DNA from: ECT2AJA-110-A sp035399845
GTDB lineage: Bacteria > Planctomycetota > Phycisphaerae > UBA1845 > UTPLA1
Direction of reading: 5' to 3'
Assembly (NCBI GenBank): GCA_035399845.1
Contig: DAOPJV010000016.1
Location: 1 to 64,000 of the forward strand
Length of the DNA stretch: 64,000 bases
The notes below the pieces were generated by a model that was given only the letters and a program-made list of their open reading frames with translations, did not search any database and had not been told where the DNA came from. A program made the position numbers and the translations under genes. Positions 58,478 through 64,000 of the stretch are shown one piece after another. Positions within the stretch are counted from its first letter, which is position 1. Each line of letters opens with the position of its first letter.

Positions 58478-60418
58478 ATGACGCGCAGGCCATTGCGACA
58501 ACTTCGTCGAAAACGCCGCGTGCCGCGTTCTTGCGCCGCGCCTCCCAACAAGTACGCGCGGTGGCGCGCCATCTCCCTACTCGGAGTCCACGTCCTCATA
58601 TTCATGCATATCGTGCATTGGAAGCTCTCCGGCAAGACGCTCGCTCCGCTTGAGTTCAATGAAGTCATGCACGCATTGGAACTGGGCATCGTCACTGCCG
58701 GATTCCTCTTCATGATGGCCGCCGTGCTGGCGACGGCCATCGTCGGCCGGTTCTTCTGTTCCTGGGGATGCCATATTCTCGCATTGCAGGACCTGTCGGC
58801 GTGGATGCTCGGCAAGATCGGCATCCGGCCGAAACCTATCCGCAGCAGATTGCTGCTGTGGGTCCCGATGATCGCCGCGGCGTACATGTTCGTGTGGCCG
58901 CAGGTCAGTCGCATCGCCCAGGGCACGGAAAGGGCGTCGATGCGCGTCGCGACGGATGCCGACGGATGGGCGTCATTCGTGACCGAGAACTTCTGGCGAA
59001 ATCTACCGGGACCGGGCATCGCGCTGACCACTTTCTTCGTATGCGGATTCCTGATTGTCTACATGCTCGGCACCCGTTCGTTCTGCGCGTATGGCTGCCC
59101 CTACGGTGCAGTCTTTGGTTTGGCGGACCGCCTGGCTCCGGGACGAATCCGCGTCGGTCCGGACTGCACGCAGTGCGCCAAGTGCACCGCCGCATGCACG
59201 TCGCATGTTCGCGTCCACGAAGAGGTTGAGCGATATGGGATGGTCGTCAATCCGGCGTGCATGAAAGACTTTGACTGCATCAATGCCTGTCCTCAGCAAA
59301 CGCTGCGATTTGGTTTCGGAAGGCCGTCGCTGCTGAAGAGAATCGTTGGCACCAAACAGGTTCAGAAGCTGTTTGACTTCTCGCTTGCCGAGGAACTGCT
59401 CGCTGGCATGGTGTTTGTCATCATCCTGTTCACATATCGTGGTCTGTACGATTTGGTGCCATTCCTTCTCTCGCTCGCGATCGCCGCGCTGCTCTCGTAC
59501 GCGGCGATCATCGTGGTTCGACTTTTCACGCGCGCCGACGTCCGATTCAACCGATGGGCGCTCAGGCGATCCGGCGCGATGACAAGTTTCGGCAAGTTGT
59601 TCGTCGCGGCTGCCATGCCTGTTGTGGGATTCACGATGCACTCCGCATGGGTGCACTACAACGTCTTCCGCGGACAGCAACTCTATCAGAGCGCCCTTGG
59701 CACTCAAGAGGTTGACTCCGAAGCGGTCGACCAGTCGATTCTCTGCCTGAGTCGCGGCGCTTCGTGGGGTTTGATCGTGCCGGATCGCGTCGAACGCATG
59801 CTGGGCGATCTCTTCACGGCGCGCAAGGACTGGACAAACGCGGAATCGTCGCGGCGTCGATCGCTCGCCGTATCGCCGCATGATCCCTTATTGCTGGCGA
59901 AGCTTGGTTCCGTGCTTAGTCACCAGGAGCGGTTCGCGTCTGCCGAGATGATGTTTCAACGCGCGATTGAATTGGAAGACGCATGTGCAGAGTCTTACCA
60001 TGGGTTGGCGGTTGCCCAATACAAACAGGGAAAACGACAGCTGGCGGTATTGAGTCTTCAAAAGGCCTTGCAGCGAAATCCGGACTTCGTCGAGGCCCAC
60101 TATCAAATGGGGACGATCTCGATCGAGATCGGAGCCCACGAACGTGGCATCCACCATCTCGAAGAGTGCGTGCGGCTGAGACCCGAATTCGGCGACGGGC
60201 ACTACAACCTCGCCGTCGCGCTGGCGTCGGCGGGGCGATTGACCGAAGCGGCGACGGCGATCGACCAAGCGCTAAAGATCCAGCCCGATGACAGTCAGAC
60301 CCAGGCGTTTCGCTCGTTCCTGAAAACGTTGGTTCCGATCGAGGCGTGGCCGAACAGGTCAGACCGAATGGGCGCCTCGTCGATTCACGTCGAGCAATCC
60401 TCTGAAAGGACGCATTAG
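58478..60418 (+). CDS. NapH/CcoG-like membrane ferredoxin with C-terminal TPR domain
   Basis: 646 residues. Four to five TM helices in the first ~205 residues (GFLFMMAAVLATAIVG), with CSWGCH and CAYGCPYG motifs like NosR/NapH. Two [4Fe-4S] sites follow: CTQCAKCTAACTSH (~229-240) and CMKDFDCINACPQQ (~262-275). Two more TM helices lie at ~310-350. The C-terminal ~190 residues are at least four TPRs (AEMMFQRAIELEDACAES, VLSLQKALQRNPDFVEAHYQ, YNLAVALASAGRL). Such proteins relay electrons from quinol or ferredoxin to periplasmic reductases. It overlaps moaA by 1 nt. Confidence 0.85.
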   Translation: MTRRPLRQLRRKRRVPRSCAAPPNKYARWRAISLLGVHVLIFMHIVHWKLSGKTLAPLEFNEVMHALELGIVTAGFLFMMAAVLATAIVGRFFCSWGCHILALQDLSAWMLGKIGIRPKPIRSRLLLWVPMIAAAYMFVWPQVSRIAQGTERASMRVATDADGWASFVTENFWRNLPGPGIALTTFFVCGFLIVYMLGTRSFCAYGCPYGAVFGLADRLAPGRIRVGPDCTQCAKCTAACTSHVRVHEEVERYGMVVNPACMKDFDCINACPQQTLRFGFGRPSLLKRIVGTKQVQKLFDFSLAEELLAGMVFVIILFTYRGLYDLVPFLLSLAIAALLSYAAIIVVRLFTRADVRFNRWALRRSGAMTSFGKLFVAAAMPVVGFTMHSAWVHYNVFRGQQLYQSALGTQEVDSEAVDQSILCLSRGASWGLIVPDRVERMLGDLFTARKDWTNAESSRRRSLAVSPHDPLLLAKLGSVLSHQERFASAEMMFQRAIELEDACAESYHGLAVAQYKQGKRQLAVLSLQKALQRNPDFVEAHYQMGTISIEIGAHERGIHHLEECVRLRPEFGDGHYNLAVALASAGRLTEAATAIDQALKIQPDDSQTQAFRSFLKTLVPIEAWPNRSDRMGASSIHVEQSSERTH

Positions 60419-61431
60419 TGCCACAGTTGTTGATGAACGACAATCGCGCTGGAACTCCCGATCCGCTCATCGACGCATTCGGGCGTCGGATCGACCACCT
60501 TCGTATGTCAGTTACCAGTGCGTGTGACCTCAAATGCATCTATTGTCGACCGAACGCTCGATCAGTTTACGGCAAGCCTAACTTGGATCTCAACGACGGA
60601 CAGCGCATCGAATTTGTCCGGTATCTCTATGATCATCATGGTCTCTCGCACCTGCGCCTGACAGGCGGGGAGCCACTACTCTATCCGCCGCTTCCTCGAT
60701 TGATTGAGTCGATACGGGCTGCGTGTCCCGAACTGTCGCTCGCCGTGACGACCAACGGACGGCGGCTTTCGCGCGTTGCTCAGTCGCTGCGATCTGCTGG
60801 CCTCGATCGCCTGAACTTGTCTCTGGATTCGTTGAATGCAGACTGCTATCAGAAAATAACGGGTGGCCGCCTCTCCGACGTACTCGAAAGCTTGAGAGTG
60901 GCCAGTGAGGCGGGATTCCCATCGCCGAAGATCAACACAGTCGTGTTGCGAGGACTCAACGATGCCGAAGTACAGAATATGGCGCGCTGGGCCATTGCCC
61001 ATGGATCGGAAATTCGGTTTCTGGAAGCAATGCCGATCGGGCCTGCCGGGCCGTTTAACCGAGCCCGATTCGTTTCCGCATTCGACATTCGAAGGCAGCT
61101 ATCGGCATCGTTTGAGTTGACGCCGATTCCCAGTTCCCCGGGGGCGACCGCTTCACGATTCCGGGCGACGTCCGGCGGATTGCAGGGGATCATCGGGACG
61201 ATTGCACCCGTCACGGAGCCGTTTTGCTCTTCCTGCAGGCGCATCCGGCTGACCGCGGATGGAAAATTATTTCCATGCTTGCTGGGAAACTTTCATGTGG
61301 ATGTTCGCTCCGCGTGGCGGGATGGTCATCTTGACAGGGAGTCCCTAGGCGAACAGATTCAGAACGCGGCCGAGTCGAAGCAGCAGCGAGGAACCGTACA
61401 GACTGTTCAGATGATTCAACTGGGCGGATAA
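60418..61431 (+). CDS. moaA: GTP 3',8-cyclase (MoaA), first step of molybdopterin synthesis
   Basis: 337 residues from a GTG at 60418 overlapping the previous stop (TAGTG). Radical SAM motif CDLKCIYC (C36, C40, C43), GGEPLLYP, and the C-terminal second FeS site SSCRRIRLTADGKLFPCLL. It ends with the Gly-Gly tail (MIQLGG) needed for activity. It makes cPMP precursor for the pterin cofactor. Its presence in the NXR operon fits the cofactor need of NxrA. Confidence 0.93.
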   Translation: MPQLLMNDNRAGTPDPLIDAFGRRIDHLRMSVTSACDLKCIYCRPNARSVYGKPNLDLNDGQRIEFVRYLYDHHGLSHLRLTGGEPLLYPPLPRLIESIRAACPELSLAVTTNGRRLSRVAQSLRSAGLDRLNLSLDSLNADCYQKITGGRLSDVLESLRVASEAGFPSPKINTVVLRGLNDAEVQNMARWAIAHGSEIRFLEAMPIGPAGPFNRARFVSAFDIRRQLSASFELTPIPSSPGATASRFRATSGGLQGIIGTIAPVTEPFCSSCRRIRLTADGKLFPCLLGNFHVDVRSAWRDGHLDRESLGEQIQNAAESKQQRGTVQTVQMIQLGG

Positions 61432-61529
61432 TTGCTTTGAGTCTCAAGACACGGCATGCGCATCCGCAAGTACAACGCGATTGGCACATCCTGTCGGCGA
61501 CGTTCCAGAGGTATAGAAGGGGCAATGAC

Positions 61530-62627
61530 GTGAGTATCGATGCCAGGACGGTCGGCGCTACGTTTGTGGAACTTCAGCGTCGGCTTGGTGATCTCGTTCC
61601 GGACTTTGAATTGCTCTGCAAGGCCGAAATCGTCTTTCAGATCAACCAACTCAAGAAAAGCCGCAATGTCGTCATACTCGGCCATAACTACATGGAGCCG
61701 ACCTTGTATCATGGTGTTGCGGATTTCGTCGGTGACTCGCTTGAACTGAGCCGAATCGCGGCGCAGTCCACGGCAGATATCATCGTCTTTTGCGGCGTCC
61801 GGTTCATGGCCGAGACGGCGAAGATTCTTTCGCCTACAAAGACAGTGCTCCTGCCGTCGCTGGAAGCCGGCTGTTCGCTCGCGTCCAGCATCAGCGCGGA
61901 GGACATCCGCGAGCTTCGACGCCGATATCCCGGGGTTCCCGTCGTCACGTATGTCAACACCTACGCCGAAGTGAAAGCCGAGAGCGATGCCTGCTGCACG
62001 TCCAGCAACGCGGCCGCCGTCGTCGAATCATTCAACGCGCCGGCCGTCATCTTTCTCCCGGACGAGTTCCTGGCCGGCAACGTCGCGCGCGAAACGGGAC
62101 GTCGCATTCTCTTTCCGGTTGCCGACGCCTCGGACATATCGACAAATGATCCGGATCTTGATTACACGATCGTTGGCTGGCGCGGCCGCTGCGAGGTGCA
62201 TGAGCAGTTTACTGTCGACGACATCCGGCGCAGCCGCGCCGATTTTCCGGATGTCGCTGTCCTGGCTCACCCCGAGTGCGCGCCGGACGTTGTCGCCGCT
62301 GCCGATTTTTCGGGCAGCACGTCGGCAATGATCCGCCACGTACGGGAATCCGGCGCCAAGCGGTTCCTCTTGCTGACGGAGTGCAGTATGGGCGACAACA
62401 TCTGCGCCGAGAATCCAGGCAAGGAGATGCTCCGCTTGTGCAGCGTTCGCTGCCCGCACATGAAGACGATCACGCTTGAGGACACGCTGGCCTCACTGGA
62501 ACGCGGAATTCACGAGATCGAAGTCCCAACGGAAATTGCGGCCAAGGCGCGTAACGCGCTGGATTACATGCTGCGCATAGGTCGCTCCAGCGTGAGGTCT
62601 GAGGTAACGGCGACGTCCGCCAATTGA
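61530..62627 (+). CDS. nadA: Quinolinate synthase
   Basis: 365 residues from a GTG at 61530, with AGAAGG 8 nt upstream; a TTG at 61437 adds 31 poorly coding residues. Conserved VILGHNYMEPTLYH, FCGVRFMAETAKIL with the first cluster Cys, VTYVNTYAEVKAESD, CCTSSNAA, and TECSMGDNI with the last Cys. It makes quinolinate from iminoaspartate and DHAP using a [4Fe-4S] cluster. It lies 99 bp after moaA, and nadB converges from the right. Confidence 0.92.
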   Translation: MSIDARTVGATFVELQRRLGDLVPDFELLCKAEIVFQINQLKKSRNVVILGHNYMEPTLYHGVADFVGDSLELSRIAAQSTADIIVFCGVRFMAETAKILSPTKTVLLPSLEAGCSLASSISAEDIRELRRRYPGVPVVTYVNTYAEVKAESDACCTSSNAAAVVESFNAPAVIFLPDEFLAGNVARETGRRILFPVADASDISTNDPDLDYTIVGWRGRCEVHEQFTVDDIRRSRADFPDVAVLAHPECAPDVVAAADFSGSTSAMIRHVRESGAKRFLLLTECSMGDNICAENPGKEMLRLCSVRCPHMKTITLEDTLASLERGIHEIEVPTEIAAKARNALDYMLRIGRSSVRSEVTATSAN

Positions 62628-62678
62628 TAGGATCCATGCGCGACAAGGTGCAAGCGAATTCCCGCATGAGCCACGCAT

Positions 62679-64000
62679 TTACCTGCGTTGATCGGCCCGC
62701 GGGCGGACTTTGAAGCAGTCTCCGTCGCAGACGTAGGACGTCAAATCGCCGGTCGGACTCAGCCCGAGTTCGATTCTCCGTCGCCAGTTTGCGTCGTCCA
62801 ATTCCGGGAAGTCGCGTCGGAAATGCACACCGCGCGACTCAGTCCGCGTCAACGCGGCAGCAACAATTGCGCGGGCGACTAGGTGGATGTTCGCGAATTC
62901 CCGTGTGGCGCGAGTTTCGCCGGACGCTTCCTCGTTCGACATCGTGAACGAAGAAAGGACTTCGGCAGCGCGTTCGAGTCCCTCACAGTCGCGTTCCACG
63001 CCGCAAAACTTCCACAACAATTCCTGGATTTGCCGCTTGGATTCCTTGAGAAGGGTCGTTTCGTCACGAATCGCCAACTTGAGCCGGTGGATCGGGAGGA
63101 TCGCAGATAGCTCAGGTCCCGCGGCCGCATCACGGCCCGCTGTGTTGCCCGTCACTTCGCCCAACACCAGGGCTTCGAGTAACGAGTTGCTTGCAAGTCG
63201 ATTGGCGCCGTGCATGCCGGTTGATGCCGCTTCGCCACACGCCAGTAGGCCGTCAAGAGTGGATCGGCCGTCGAGATCGACCTTGATCCCTCCGATTGCG
63301 TAATGCGCGGCGGGACATATGGGAATCAATTCACGCGCGGGATCGAACCCATGGTCGCGGCAAGCCTTGTCGATTCGCGGAAATCGCTTTGCGAAAAGGC
63401 CTGATGGAAGATGGCGGACATCGATGTTCATCGGCATGCCGTCCGACTTTTTCATCTCCTGACAGATGGCGCGGCTGACGACGTCGCGCGGCGCCAATTC
63501 CGCCATCGGGTGGTATTGCTCCATGAATCGCCAACCGTTCCGATCGACGAGAAGACCGCCTTCGCCTCGAACGGCTTCGCTGATGAGGGGATGACGCGGC
63601 GAACTCGTCAGCAGTGCCGTCGGGTGAAACTGCATGAATTCCAGATCCCGGACGCTCGCGCCGGCTCGCAGGGCGATCGCCCATCCATCGGCTGTTGCGC
63701 CGGGTGGATTCGTCGTCTTCAGGAATAGATCACCTGCGCCGCCCGACGCAATGACAGTGCGGTTCGCCAGGAAGCGCAAACGCTCGTTCGATTCCGTCAG
63801 CCCGATTGCACCAACGCAACGTCTGCCGTTAACGATCAGATCAGTTATGAAGACGTGCTCGCAAACTTCTATGGAATCCGTAGCCCGGACGCGATCTGTC
63901 AGGACGTCGCTCAGCGCCTTGCCGGTCGAATCTCCACCTGCGTGGACGATTCGATTCCGTGAGTGCCCTCCCTCGCGCCCGAGCGAAAGTTCGCCGTCGC
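62679..64000 (-). CDS. nadB: L-aspartate oxidase (partial, N-terminus outside window)
   Basis: About 440 codons are visible; the N-terminal FAD-binding end lies to the right. The visible part starts GELSLGREGGHSRNRIVHAGG, the catalytic loop of L-aspartate oxidase, and continues TVIASGGAGDLF, QFHPTALL, the substrate-binding YAIGGIKVDLDGRST and GLLACGEAASTGMHGANRLASNSLLEALV. It ends in the helical C-terminal domain (stop at 62679). It oxidises L-aspartate to iminoaspartate, the substrate of NadA. It is convergent with nadA; the two are adjacent but on opposite strands. Confidence 0.95.
   Translation of the reverse strand, partial: DGELSLGREGGHSRNRIVHAGGDSTGKALSDVLTDRVRATDSIEVCEHVFITDLIVNGRRCVGAIGLTESNERLRFLANRTVIASGGAGDLFLKTTNPPGATADGWAIALRAGASVRDLEFMQFHPTALLTSSPRHPLISEAVRGEGGLLVDRNGWRFMEQYHPMAELAPRDVVSRAICQEMKKSDGMPMNIDVRHLPSGLFAKRFPRIDKACRDHGFDPARELIPICPAAHYAIGGIKVDLDGRSTLDGLLACGEAASTGMHGANRLASNSLLEALVLGEVTGNTAGRDAAAGPELSAILPIHRLKLAIRDETTLLKESKRQIQELLWKFCGVERDCEGLERAAEVLSSFTMSNEEASGETRATREFANIHLVARAIVAAALTRTESRGVHFRRDFPELDDANWRRRIELGLSPTGDLTSYVCDGDCFKVRPRADQRR

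Overview
The window is GC-rich and gene-dense and most resembles a member of the Planctomycetota. The signs are a planctomycete-type domain that precedes GH10 catalytic domains (left edge), secreted proteins with putative-Ig repeats, an extracellular cytochrome with a C-terminal dockerin-like EF-hand pair, and an accessory array of short palindromes. No rRNA or species marker is present, so this is an inference from gene content. It does not look like a classical anammox genome.

Region 1 (1-29 kb) is mostly housekeeping. In order: a hydroxyacid dehydrogenase and an alkyltransferase-like repair protein; diadenylate cyclase with YbbR and a tiny zinc-ribbon membrane protein; a PafA-type alkaline phosphatase; two related small secreted proteins; a SAM methyltransferase; a large SF2 helicase with a membrane hairpin; Ig-repeat lipoprotein; endonuclease V; a palindrome array beside a frameshifted nucleotidyltransferase; an LCAT-like lipase; a CDF transporter; methionyl-tRNA synthetase; pyruvate phosphate dikinase with a histone-H1-like tail; IPP isomerase; and a tight run of type III pantothenate kinase, MnmE-like GTPase, RlmI-like methyltransferase and YgfZ. 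It ends with tRNA-Lys(UUU).

Region 2 (29.5-32.1 kb) is a four-gene serine-recombinase cassette (HARE-HTH, DUF2924, recombinase, small HTH) beside the tRNA, followed by about 0.8 kb with no convincing gene.

Region 3 (32.9-64 kb) is an accessory respiratory region centred on nitrogen oxides. A ClC channel precedes a six-gene minus-strand operon for a Cys-ligated molybdopterin oxidoreductase with ferredoxin, Rieske and NarI/HdrE-like cytochrome b subunits and a TDT-family anion channel. Next come a B12-radical SAM protein, a DUF438/hemerythrin/PAS sensor, a pentaheme cytochrome, an NnrS-type membrane protein flanked by two DUF1858 domains, a methyltransferase and an Rrf2-family regulator. The main operon (49.7-61.4 kb) encodes a nitrite oxidoreductase / periplasmic nitrate reductase of the NxrAB type. 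It contains a Tat-exported molybdenum subunit, an iron-sulfur subunit, a fused dihaem-c plus haem-b electron-transfer subunit, a TorD/NarJ chaperone, two unknown proteins, a NapH-like ferredoxin fused to TPRs, and moaA. nadA and a partial nadB follow.

The main discovery is regulatory. Three near-identical inverted repeats, CTTGA-N8-TCAAG, lie on recognisable sigma70-type promoters of the pentaheme cytochrome gene, the NnrS operon and the NXR operon. The Rrf2 regulator is encoded between two of them. This suggests one NO- or redox-responsive regulon joining NXR-type nitrogen oxidation/reduction, NO detoxification and a multihaem cytochrome. Whether the NXR-like enzyme oxidises nitrite or reduces nitrate cannot be decided from sequence alone.
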